Shown here: in pieces, positions 28,110 to 37,094 of the stretch
Layout of the letters: each line of letters begins with the position of its first letter
How positions within the stretch are numbered: position 1 is the first letter of the stretch
Assembly: GCA_000435715.1 (NCBI GenBank)
Contig: FR882601.1
Coordinates: forward strand, 26,454 to 90,453
Reading direction: 5' to 3'
Length of the DNA stretch: 64,000 nt
Origin: Firmicutes bacterium CAG:145
Lineage (GTDB): Bacteria; Bacillota; Clostridia; Peptostreptococcales; Anaerovoracaceae
Position numbers and translations under genes: made by a program
Notes under the pieces: generated by a model
What the model saw: only the letters and a program-made list of their open reading frames with translations
Told to the model about the DNA's origin: nothing
Databases searched by the model: none

Positions 28110-28173
28110 CCTTATTTGCGGCAGAAGCTTGCAAAAACAAGGGGATGAACTTCACATAGAAGCGCGAATAAGG
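28110..28173 (+). promoter_or_regulatory. Leader hairpin that could hide the rpmF ribosome binding site
   Basis: CCTTATTTGCG (28110-28120) can pair with CGCGAATAAGG (28163-28173) over 11 bp with one G-U, and the right arm includes the first half of the AAGGAGGTG ribosome binding site. A competing pairing, TTCATCC (28105-28111) with GGATGAA (28143-28149), overlaps the left arm. The two structures could act as a switch for L32 translation. Confidence 0.4.
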
Positions 28174-28184
28174 AGGTGTAAGAC

Positions 28185-28361
28185 ATGGCAGTACCTAAAC
28201 GAAAAACTTCAAAAGCGAGAAGAGATAAGAGAAAATCCGCTAACATGAAGATGACAGCACCGGGACTTTCGATTTGTCCTCAGTGTCATGAACCTAAGCT
28301 CCCTCATAGAGTTTGCCCTAACTGCAACTACTATGACGGAAAAGATGTAGTACAGGCGTAA
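28185..28361 (+). CDS. rpmF: Large ribosomal subunit protein bL32
   Basis: This 58-residue protein starts [18 protein letters not shown], the standard L32 opening. It has the four-Cys zinc ribbon (CPQCHEP, then CPNCNYY). The ribosome binding site AAGGAGGTG lies 6 bases before ATG 28185. The YceD/DUF177 gene that usually comes just before rpmF in Firmicutes is missing; ackA is there instead. A terminator follows. Confidence 0.97.
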   Translation: MAVPKRKTSKARRDKRKSANMKMTAPGLSICPQCHEPKLPHRVCPNCNYYDGKDVVQA

Positions 28362-28376
28362 GCTTAGATGGATTTT

Positions 28377-28405
28377 AAACGGCAGATGAATACTGCCGTT
28401 TTTTA
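28377..28405 (+). terminator. Terminator after rpmF
   Basis: AAACGGCAG (28377-28385) and CTGCCGTTT (28393-28401) pair perfectly around a 7-base loop; the T run continues to 28404. Confidence 0.92.
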
Positions 28406-28482
28406 TTGTTTAAAATACGAAGGTTTGTGGTAACTAACCCAAGTATATAATAATTTTTTACAATATAAAGGAGGCAATCATC

Positions 28483-28815
28483 ATGGAAAAGATGGACAAC
28501 AAATGCAAAAATACCGGTCTCTTTGCAGCCGGAGTATTGTTTGGAACTGCCGGCATAAAGTTGCTTTCGAGCAAAGACGCCAAGAAACTTTATACTAAAG
28601 TGACCGCCGCAGTTCTGCGCGCAAAATCCAGCGTCATGAAGACGGCTACCACCATTCAGGAAAACGCCGAAGATATTCTCGAAGACGCTAAACAGATCAA
28701 CGACGAATTGGAACAAGAACAGATCTTTGAAGACTGCTCTTCCAAGGCAAATGCAGAAGATGCGGTCAAAGCCGCTAAAGAGGTCAGAGAATCGGCCGCA
28801 GAAGAAGGCGAATAA
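28483..28815 (+). CDS. DUF6110-like small protein
   Basis: This 110-residue protein has a short hydrophobic N-terminal stretch (TGLFAAGVLFGTAGIKLL) and then a charged helical tail that ends rich in acidic residues. Proteins of this look (DUF6110 from memory) commonly precede P-type metal ATPases in clostridia, as here, 3 bases before the next start. The ribosome binding site AAAGGAGG is strong. A role in assembling or regulating the ATPase is inference from context. Confidence 0.65.
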   Translation: MEKMDNKCKNTGLFAAGVLFGTAGIKLLSSKDAKKLYTKVTAAVLRAKSSVMKTATTIQENAEDILEDAKQINDELEQEQIFEDCSSKANAEDAVKAAKEVRESAAEEGE

Positions 28816-28818
28816 AAG

Positions 28819-30903
28819 ATGAAGTTTTCAATACGACATGATGGAAAAGGCAGAATACGAGCACATCTGTTTATTCCTGAAATGACGACGAGGCAAGCCG
28901 ATATTCTGCAATATTATCTGGAACATGATTCATCGGTACTCAAAGCTAAGGTTTATGAGAAGACTCAGGATGTTTCCATATGCTTTCTCGAAAGAGACAG
29001 GTGCAGCATAATAAGGAGCCTCCAAGAGTTTTCCTTTGAGGACGTCCATGTCCTGGCGCATATCCTTGAAAGTTCAGGCAGAGAATTAAACGGAATTTAT
29101 CGGGACAGACTAATTACGACTGCCCTGTGGCATTTCGGGAAAAAATTGCTCCCGTATCAGGTCAGGCTGATCTTCACGGGGGCCAATTCTTTGAGGTTCA
29201 TCTGGAAGGGATTAAAATCTCTTGCAGATAGAAAGATGGAAGTAGCAGTTCTGGACGCTACCGCCATAGGCGTGTCCATATTGAGATCTGATATAAAAAC
29301 AGCCGGGTCCATAATGTTTCTGCTGAAAATAAGCGGAATTCTCGAAGAATGGACCCACAAGAAATCGGTAGATGATCTGGCCAGGAGTATGGCTCTACAG
29401 GCAGGCAAGGTATGGCTCATAAGCGGAGACTCCCAGGAAATGCTGGTATCCTCAGATGAGATCAAAGAAGGCGATAAAGTCTGCATACATATGGGCAACG
29501 TCATTCCTTTTGACGGAACTGTAGAAAAAGGAGAAGGCATGGTCAATCAGTCGTCTCTGACGGGAGAGAGCCTAACAGTCAGAAAGACTTGCGGCGGATA
29601 TGTGTATGCGGGAACCGTTCTGGAAGAAGGGGAACTCGTGATACAGGTAAAAGAGACCGCCGGAGACAGCAGATATGAGAAAATCGTCTCCATGATAGAA
29701 GAAACTGAAAAGCTTAAATCATCTCTGGAAAACAGGGCGGAAAACCTTGCGGATCGCCTCGTGCCGTGGTCATTGGGAGGAACGGCGGTTACATATCTTT
29801 TGACTAAGAATGTCACGAAAGCGTTATCTATACTCATGGTGGATTTTTCGTGCGCGCTGCAGCTTACCATGCCTGTAGCGGTACTTTCGGCCGTAAGGGA
29901 AGCCGGAGCGCACAGTATAACTGTAAAAGGCGGAAAATACATGGAGGTCATGGCGGCAGCTGACACAGTAGTGTTCGATAAGACGGGAACCCTTACTAAA
30001 GCTAAACCTTCAGTGGCGGGGGTCTATCCTTTTACAGACGATTACAGTGAAAACGAACTGCTCAGGATAGCAGCCTGCATTGAGGAACATTTCCCTCATT
30101 CCATGGCTAAGGCGGTGGTGGAAGCCGCTAAAAACAGAAATCTTACTCATGAGGAAATGCATTCTAAAGTAGAGTACATAGTAGCTCACGGTATAGCTAC
30201 TACTATAAAAGATAAACGAACTGTCATAGGCAGCCGTCACTTTGTCATGGAAGACGAGAAGTGCGTGATTCCTCGGGGACGAGAAGAACAGTTCGAAAAC
30301 CTTCCTGCTCAATATTCGCATCTTTACTTGGCGATAGAGGGAACTCTGGCCGCCGTCATCTGCATCGAGGACCCTATACGTGAAGAGGCTCCGGAGGTAA
30401 TAGACAAGCTCAGAAAAGCAGGCATAGAAAAAGTGGTCATGATGACAGGAGACGGAGAAAGAGCAGCATCGGCCATAGCTGAAAAATTAGGGCTTGATGA
30501 GTACTATTCCGAAGTCTTGCCGGAGGATAAGGCTAAATACATCAGAATTGAAAAGGACAAAGGCAGAAAAGTCGTCATGATAGGAGACGGAATCAACGAC
30601 TCCCTTGCCTTGTCCACGGCGGATATAGGCATAGCAATCAGTGACGGAGCTGAGATAGCCAGAGAAGTGGCAGACGTTACCATCGCCGCTGAAGATCTCA
30701 ATGAGATAGTGGTCTTAAAGCTGCTGAGCAATGCGCTTATGAAACGCATAAAGGGTAATTACCGGTCCATAGTCGGCTTCAATGCGGGACTGATAGGCTT
30801 AGGTATTATGGGAGTGATTCCGCCGGCTACATCTGCGCTGCTTCACAATTCGTCCACTTTGCTCTTTACGCTGAAAAGCATGGGAAATCTTTTGACTGAA
30901 TAG
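28819..30903 (+). CDS. Heavy-metal-type P-type ATPase
   Basis: This 694-residue membrane ATPase has the P-type landmarks TGES (about residue 249), the phosphorylated aspartate in FDKTGTLT (about 387) and GDGINDS (about 593). The metal-site helix has DFSCALQLTMP in place of the CPC of copper and zinc pumps, so the metal is not obvious. The N-terminal 90 residues replace a normal CxxC metal-binding domain and have no such pair. It forms an operon with the DUF6110-like gene. Confidence 0.88.
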   Translation: MKFSIRHDGKGRIRAHLFIPEMTTRQADILQYYLEHDSSVLKAKVYEKTQDVSICFLERDRCSIIRSLQEFSFEDVHVLAHILESSGRELNGIYRDRLITTALWHFGKKLLPYQVRLIFTGANSLRFIWKGLKSLADRKMEVAVLDATAIGVSILRSDIKTAGSIMFLLKISGILEEWTHKKSVDDLARSMALQAGKVWLISGDSQEMLVSSDEIKEGDKVCIHMGNVIPFDGTVEKGEGMVNQSSLTGESLTVRKTCGGYVYAGTVLEEGELVIQVKETAGDSRYEKIVSMIEETEKLKSSLENRAENLADRLVPWSLGGTAVTYLLTKNVTKALSILMVDFSCALQLTMPVAVLSAVREAGAHSITVKGGKYMEVMAAADTVVFDKTGTLTKAKPSVAGVYPFTDDYSENELLRIAACIEEHFPHSMAKAVVEAAKNRNLTHEEMHSKVEYIVAHGIATTIKDKRTVIGSRHFVMEDEKCVIPRGREEQFENLPAQYSHLYLAIEGTLAAVICIEDPIREEAPEVIDKLRKAGIEKVVMMTGDGERAASAIAEKLGLDEYYSEVLPEDKAKYIRIEKDKGRKVVMIGDGINDSLALSTADIGIAISDGAEIAREVADVTIAAEDLNEIVVLKLLSNALMKRIKGNYRSIVGFNAGLIGLGIMGVIPPATSALLHNSSTLLFTLKSMGNLLTE

Positions 30904-30919
30904 AAGGAGATAATAATAA

Positions 30920-32212
<1,293 letters not shown>

Positions 32213-32228
32213 TCGATCGGATACTGCA

Positions 32229-32279
32229 GATATAAATAAACTCCTCTGTCGCTATAAGGCAGAGGAGTTTATTTATATC
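32229..32279. terminator. Bidirectional terminator between eno and the XRE gene
   Basis: The 20-base arms 32229-32248 and 32260-32279 are perfect reverse complements. AT-rich outer parts give U tracts on both strands. The right arm covers the last codons of the minus-strand regulator gene. Confidence 0.92.
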
Positions 32280-32481
32280 TCGATTTGCAGTTAGTCTGAT
32301 CTAAGAGGTAATCTATGCTGGTATTGTATATTCGTGCAAGTTTTATCAGAATCTGAGTGGGAATATCGTTTTCTCCAGTCTCATATTTACTGTACCCCGT
32401 CTGTGACATACCTAAGAGCTTGGCAAGCTCACTCTGAGTCATGTCGTTATCTGTTCTCAAATCACGTATGCGCCTGTACAT
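32269..32481 (-). CDS. XRE-family transcriptional regulator
   Basis: This 70-residue protein is a lone Cro/C1-type helix-turn-helix: LRTDNDMTQSELAKLLGMSQTGYSKYETGENDIP is followed by LARIYNTSIDYLLD. The start is ATG 32481, 7 bases after AAGGAGC; the TTG two codons upstream is too close to that site. It is transcribed away from the polysaccharide export genes, and three palindromic sites lie in the shared 285-base gap. It is the natural candidate to bind them. Confidence 0.85.
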   Translation of the reverse strand: MYRRIRDLRTDNDMTQSELAKLLGMSQTGYSKYETGENDIPTQILIKLARIYNTSIDYLLDQTNCKSRYK

Positions 32482-32546
32482 TATCAAGCTCCTTTCAGTG
32501 TTCGCAAGTTACATTTTATTACAAATATAAAGACTCAGAGTATTTA

Positions 32547-32561
32547 AACCTGAAATAGGTT
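32547..32561. promoter_or_regulatory. Operator candidate 1 (XRE-proximal)
   Basis: AACCTGAAATAGGTT, an imperfect palindrome of the AACCTG-N3-CAGGTT type, 66 bases upstream of the XRE start codon. Confidence 0.5.
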
Positions 32562-32671
32562 AAAATTAAAATCACACAGAAGATAAATTCCTCATAAAAA
32601 GTATGTCGATAAATATTAAAGATTATCCGATAAAACTTGACATAAACAGTCGTATTATGTAGAATTTATTT

Positions 32672-32686
32672 AACCTGTTTCAGGTT
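32672..32686. promoter_or_regulatory. Operator candidate 2
   Basis: AACCTGTTTCAGGTT is a perfect palindrome with 6-base arms. It extends to TTTAACCTG and CAGGTTAAA. Confidence 0.6.
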
Positions 32687-32732
32687 AAAAAGTTAATAAA
32701 ATCCTACGATACAAAAAATTTTAAAATTATAT

Positions 32733-32747
32733 AATCTGAAACAGGTT
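32733..32747. promoter_or_regulatory. Operator candidate 3 (exporter-proximal)
   Basis: AATCTGAAACAGGTT overlaps the TATAAT at 32730-32735 of the export operon, so protein bound here would block RNA polymerase. A good -35 hexamer is not seen. Confidence 0.55.
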
Positions 32748-32766
32748 GAAATTGGAGCGAATCAAA

Positions 32767-33573
32767 GTGGATATACTCAAGATTATTTGCAATGAACATT
32801 TATTATACAGAAAACAGATTGTGAGGTTGGCAAAATCTGATTTAGTAAAAACATACAGAGGCTCTGCCCTTGGATGGTCGTGGGCCTTCATAAAGCCCAT
32901 GGTAACCATATTCGTTTACTGGTTCGCCTTTAGTTATGGGATAAGAACAGGCGGAGATGTGGACGGATATCCGTTTTTTTTATGGCTTATAGCAGGCTTT
33001 GTCCCATGGTTCTATATGAGCGAGATGATAACTCAGGGAGCGGGGTGCATGCGAAGCAACAGACATCTTATCACGAAGATGAAGTTTCCCGTTTCTGTAA
33101 TTCCAACCTTCACAAGTTTATCAAAACTGACGGTACATCTTATCCTTATGGCGGTAACCATCGTTATCTTCATCGCTTTTGGGTATATGCCGGATAAATA
33201 TTTTATTCAATTGCCGCTCTATATGCTTATGATGTTTACTTTTTTTACATTTTGGGGGCTTTTTGCAGGAATGCTATCGGCGATAAGCAAGGATTTTCTC
33301 AATCTGGTAAAGTCTTTTACTACGGCGATATTCTGGATGTCGGGAATTATATATAACGTAAACAATATAGAAACGCAGTGGATAAGGACTTTGTTGCAGT
33401 TCAATCCAGTGACTATAATAGCCAGCGGATACAGGCATGTACTTACCGACAAGACATGGTTCTTTGAAGAACCGGTGGAACTCAGAAACTATCTGATAAT
33501 ACTAGCAGTCATGGTTTTGCTTTCGGCATGGGCCTACAAAAAGCTTCACAAGGATATGGCTGATGTATTGTAG
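32767..33573 (+). CDS. ABC-2 polysaccharide exporter permease (Wzm/TagG-like)
   Basis: This 268-residue membrane protein has about six spans. The N-terminal part (RKQIVRLAKSDLVKTYRGSALGWSWAFIKP) is the amphipathic helix and first loop typical of polysaccharide ABC-2 permeases, and FWMSGIIYNVNNIET is the later conserved loop. It exports a lipid-linked polymer with the ATPase encoded next. I chose GTG 32767 because GGAG lies 9 bases before it; TTG 32746 would put the start inside operator 3. Confidence 0.88.
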   Translation: MDILKIICNEHLLYRKQIVRLAKSDLVKTYRGSALGWSWAFIKPMVTIFVYWFAFSYGIRTGGDVDGYPFFLWLIAGFVPWFYMSEMITQGAGCMRSNRHLITKMKFPVSVIPTFTSLSKLTVHLILMAVTIVIFIAFGYMPDKYFIQLPLYMLMMFTFFTFWGLFAGMLSAISKDFLNLVKSFTTAIFWMSGIIYNVNNIETQWIRTLLQFNPVTIIASGYRHVLTDKTWFFEEPVELRNYLIILAVMVLLSAWAYKKLHKDMADVL

Positions 33574-33584
33574 AAAGGCTACAT

Positions 33585-34310
33585 ATGGAAGAAGCAGTTA
33601 TTATATTTGATAATGTGACGAAGATATACAAACTTTACAGAAACGATAGAGAACGCTTCATGAGCTTGTTCTCTAAAAAGAAGAAATATAAGGAGAAAAA
33701 GGCAGCTGACAACATTTCTTTTACTGTAAATAAAGGGGAGAGCGTGGCGCTGCTGGGCAAAAACGGAGCAGGCAAATCTACCATAATGAAGATGATAACA
33801 GAAGTCACTTTTCCTACAGAGGGTAAGATCACTGTAAACGGGCGAGTCAGCGCGTTGCTGGAGCTTACGGCGGGATTTGACGGAGAGTTTACAGGGAGAG
33901 AAAACATTTACCTCAAGTGCAACATAATGGGCATGAATGATAAGCAGATAAGAGAGGTAGAGGAAACAATCATAGAATTTGCTGAACTTGGAGACTATAT
34001 CGACCAGCCCGTCAGGACTTATTCCAGCGGAATGAAGGCGAGGCTTGGATTTTCGATAAATGTGAATGTGGAGCCGGAAATCCTGATAGTGGATGAGGCT
34101 CTCAGCGTAGGAGATAAAACATTTCAAAAAAAATGCATCACAAAGATAAGAAAAATAATGGCCGGCGGCAAAGTAACATTTTTATTTGTAACACATTCTA
34201 CCGCTGCTGCAAAAGAATTTTGCCGAAGAGGAATCGTTTTGGATAAGGGAAAGATCATTTTAGACGGGGAGATAGAAGAAGCCATAGGGTTTTATGAGAG
34301 GCAAAAATGA
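33585..34310 (+). CDS. ABC-2 polysaccharide exporter ATPase (Wzt/TagH-like)
   Basis: This 241-residue ATPase has Walker A LLGKNGAGKST, the signature YSSGMKARLGFS and Walker B ILIVDEALSVGD. It ends soon after the D-loop and H-switch (VTHSTAAAKEFC) and has no C-terminal carbohydrate-binding domain. This resembles TagH or short Wzt proteins, which do not check a terminal cap. The ATGA overlap with the next gene couples translation. Confidence 0.92.
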   Translation: MEEAVIIFDNVTKIYKLYRNDRERFMSLFSKKKKYKEKKAADNISFTVNKGESVALLGKNGAGKSTIMKMITEVTFPTEGKITVNGRVSALLELTAGFDGEFTGRENIYLKCNIMGMNDKQIREVEETIIEFAELGDYIDQPVRTYSSGMKARLGFSINVNVEPEILIVDEALSVGDKTFQKKCITKIRKIMAGGKVTFLFVTHSTAAAKEFCRRGIVLDKGKIILDGEIEEAIGFYERQK

Positions 34311-35449
34311 AGCGAATAATAATCGGAGCGCTGTTAGCACTGCTTAAAGCGTTGCTAAGCCTGCTCTATAGCATTTTGAAAATTTTTCCTGTTCAAGGGA
34401 AAAAAGTGGTTTTTTGCAGCCGTCAGTCCAATGAAATACCGCTGGATTTTATATTGCTTCAGAATAGTTTAAAAGAAAAAGATGAGGAGATCAGATGTAT
34501 CAATATGTGCAGGCATATAGGATACAATTTTCTTGATTACCTTAAGTTTTCGATAGTCATGCTTAAGAGCATGTATCATTTAGCCACAAGCAAGGTGTGC
34601 GTGCTGGATTCATATTGGCCGCCCGTAAGCCTTCTAAAGCATAAGAAGGAGCTGGCGGTAATACAGATGTGGCACGCTATAGGCAAGATAAAACAGTCAG
34701 GATTGCAGTCAGTCGGTAAAAAATCAGGTAGAAAAGCCGAATATGCAGACTTTTTTAATATGCATAAAAACTATGAGTATATCATCGCAGGTTCAAAATC
34801 GTGGAATAAATTTTATTGTCAGTCTTTTGGAACTACTGAAGATAAAATACTCAATTACGGACTGCCGAGAATAGATTATCTTATACAAAATGAAAAGAAA
34901 AACAGGGATAAGTTTTTTGAAGAACATCCGCAGGCGCGCGGAAAGAAGGTAGTTCTGTATGCGCCTACCTTCAGAAGAAATATGCAGTCGCGTTGGTTTG
35001 ATATTTCGAAAGCCGCAGGGCATCAAAATCTCGTTATAATCGTGAAAAATCATCCGGGACAGCATGATCAGTACAGGATAGACGATGATAATTTTATATA
35101 TGCCGATAATTGGAAGACTCTGGACTTGCTATGCGCATGCGACTATCTCATAACAGATTATTCCGCCATAGCTCTGGAAGCAGCCGCTTTGAATAAGCCG
35201 ACTTATTACTGGATATATGATTATGAAGAATATCTTTTAAACAATGGCCTCAATATAGATTTAAAAAAGGAACTTGCCCCATATGCGTTTGAGGACATAA
35301 ATATAATTACTGATAAAATATTAAAAGAAAAATATACATATGATAAATATAATGAATATAGGGCTAAATATCTATTTGACAATATCGGACAGTCTACCTT
35401 GAAAATATGTACGCTTATCATCAGTTTACTGGGGGAAGAGAAAAAATGA
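34307..35449 (+). CDS. CDP-glycerol glycerophosphotransferase family (TagB/TagF-like)
   Basis: This 380-residue protein matches the family that adds or polymerises glycerol phosphate for teichoic acids. The motifs are MWHAIGKIKQSG, NYGLPRIDYL, VLYAPTFRRNM, IIVKNHPGQHD and DYLITDYSAIALEAA. The last two hold residues that bind the CDP-glycerol phosphate in this family. It lacks the long N-terminal extension of TagF, and a hydrophobic N-terminus suggests membrane association. It may act as polymerase or primase; the substrate may be CDP-glycerol or CDP-ribitol. Confidence 0.85.
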   Translation: MKRIIIGALLALLKALLSLLYSILKIFPVQGKKVVFCSRQSNEIPLDFILLQNSLKEKDEEIRCINMCRHIGYNFLDYLKFSIVMLKSMYHLATSKVCVLDSYWPPVSLLKHKKELAVIQMWHAIGKIKQSGLQSVGKKSGRKAEYADFFNMHKNYEYIIAGSKSWNKFYCQSFGTTEDKILNYGLPRIDYLIQNEKKNRDKFFEEHPQARGKKVVLYAPTFRRNMQSRWFDISKAAGHQNLVIIVKNHPGQHDQYRIDDDNFIYADNWKTLDLLCACDYLITDYSAIALEAAALNKPTYYWIYDYEEYLLNNGLNIDLKKELAPYAFEDINIITDKILKEKYTYDKYNEYRAKYLFDNIGQSTLKICTLIISLLGEEKK

Positions 35450-36474
35450 TTCGATGGAAAATAAAACTTTGTCTACAGTTTTTTTATTATGTATTGTTTA
35501 GCAAAGGAAACTTTAAATTAGGATGGATAAAACGCTTAAATATAGCGTTCAATGGAGGTTTTACAGCAAACCAGTTCTATATATTCAATCTCAAAGAAAA
35601 TAACAAGGGCGAGTACCTTTCAGAGTATGACTGGTTTAAATCGAGGCGTCTAAATAAACCTTATGATTATATATTAAACGATAAATTCTTATTCAATGAA
35701 ATAGCAAAACAATATGTAGCTGTACCTGAAATATATGCCGTAAAGAAATACAGTAGAATTGAAAACCGATTAGGTGACAATTCTGTGGAAGATATATTAG
35801 ATTTAATAAAAGAAAAGAAAGATGTCATGTTAAAGCCGCTTTCTTCCGGCAAGGGTAATGGTGTGTCGCACATACGATTTTCCAATGAAGATGGCATGTA
35901 CATTGACGGCAGATTTTCAAATGATGGTGAGGTTATATCTACATTGACTGAGCAGAAGAACTGGATTGTTACGGAGAGGCTCAAACAGGCCGATTACTCA
36001 AAAAACATATATCCCGGCTGTCTGAATACCATCAGAATTTTAGTGATAAAAGACTACGAGAGCGGACTATTTAAAATAATCAATGCTGTTCACAGATTTG
36101 GAACATCTGCTACAGGAGCAGTTGACAATGCCAGCCGCGGCGGGATTGTTTCTCAGATTGATATCGGTACGGGAATGCTGACAGAAGCCTTAAGCATTAA
36201 AAATCTTAACATTTATTATTTTCACCCCGATACTAACGTGAAAATAAAAGGGACTTCCGTACCCGACTGGGAGAATATCAAGGAAGAGATTATTGAGCTG
36301 TCAGAACGGTTTTTCTATCTGAAAATGATAGCCTGGGACATAGCGGTTACTTCCGAGGGTCTGTTTGTAATAGAGGCCAATTCATCCTCAGGCGTGAATA
36401 TTCTTCAGCTTTGGGAAGGTCAGAGAAATAAAGAACTGGGAGAATTTTTAAAGCACCACAAAATAATAAGGTGA
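35446..36474 (+). CDS. Sugar-transfer-associated ATP-grasp protein (single domain)
   Basis: This 342-residue protein is one ATP-grasp module of the type found in polysaccharide loci. The glycine loop is LKPLSSGKGNGV, followed by IVTERLKQ, NTIRILVI, DNASRGGIV and the metal-binding VIEANSSSG near the C-terminus. ATP-grasp enzymes join a carboxylate to an amine or thiol via an acyl phosphate. The start ATG 35446 overlaps the TagF-like stop as ATGA. The substrates are unknown. Confidence 0.8.
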   Translation: MIRWKIKLCLQFFYYVLFSKGNFKLGWIKRLNIAFNGGFTANQFYIFNLKENNKGEYLSEYDWFKSRRLNKPYDYILNDKFLFNEIAKQYVAVPEIYAVKKYSRIENRLGDNSVEDILDLIKEKKDVMLKPLSSGKGNGVSHIRFSNEDGMYIDGRFSNDGEVISTLTEQKNWIVTERLKQADYSKNIYPGCLNTIRILVIKDYESGLFKIINAVHRFGTSATGAVDNASRGGIVSQIDIGTGMLTEALSIKNLNIYYFHPDTNVKIKGTSVPDWENIKEEIIELSERFFYLKMIAWDIAVTSEGLFVIEANSSSGVNILQLWEGQRNKELGEFLKHHKIIR

Positions 36475-36479
36475 ATTTT

Positions 36480-37094
36480 ATGAAATACATAATTATGGCT
36501 GATGGTGAAGGAAAACGCTGGAAAAATTATAACGGTCTACCCAAGCACCTAATCCCTGTAGACGGAGAACCAATCATTAAACGCACTATAAACCAAATAA
36601 GGAGTATAGATAGTCGTGGAGACATAATAATAACATCACATAATGAGTCATATGAGTTTGAAGGAGCAAAAAGATATGCGCCTGAGAACAATAATCTCGA
36701 AATAGACAGATTTACCGAAGAGCTTATAGAAGATAATATATGCTTTCTTTACGGAGATACATATTATACAGACAGATGCCTCCGCCGTATATCGGAAGAA
36801 GACTGTGGAGTTATCAGCTTTTTCGGCAACGAAAAAAGTATCGTAGCGGTAAAGATACGCTGCGGTGAGGAATTCAGAAAGCATAAAAATATAGTTAGAA
36901 ACCTGTATATTCGAGGGAAAATTGACAATTGCATAGGATGGCAGGTATATCAGTCTTGTGCAGGTCTTGAAATAGGTAACGATAAAAAAATAGGGAAGTT
37001 TTTTATAAATATTTCTCAGGAGACATTTGATATAAACACGCCTGAAGATTACATAAAGTCTTTTGGCAACATAGGAAGGCGAAATGAATATTAA
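36480..37094 (+). CDS. MobA-like nucleotidyltransferase
   Basis: This 204-residue protein opens KYIIMADGEGKRWKNY and has KHLIPVDGEPIIKR, in line with MobA-like NTP-transferase domains that charge sugars or phosphoalcohols to CDP, UDP or GDP forms. The usual GxGxR-like loop is altered (ADGEGKRW), but a later FLYGDTYYTD holds the metal-binding aspartate. It could supply an activated sugar or polyol for the polymer. ATG 36480 follows AAGGTGA. Confidence 0.7.
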   Translation: MKYIIMADGEGKRWKNYNGLPKHLIPVDGEPIIKRTINQIRSIDSRGDIIITSHNESYEFEGAKRYAPENNNLEIDRFTEELIEDNICFLYGDTYYTDRCLRRISEEDCGVISFFGNEKSIVAVKIRCGEEFRKHKNIVRNLYIRGKIDNCIGWQVYQSCAGLEIGNDKKIGKFFINISQETFDINTPEDYIKSFGNIGRRNEY

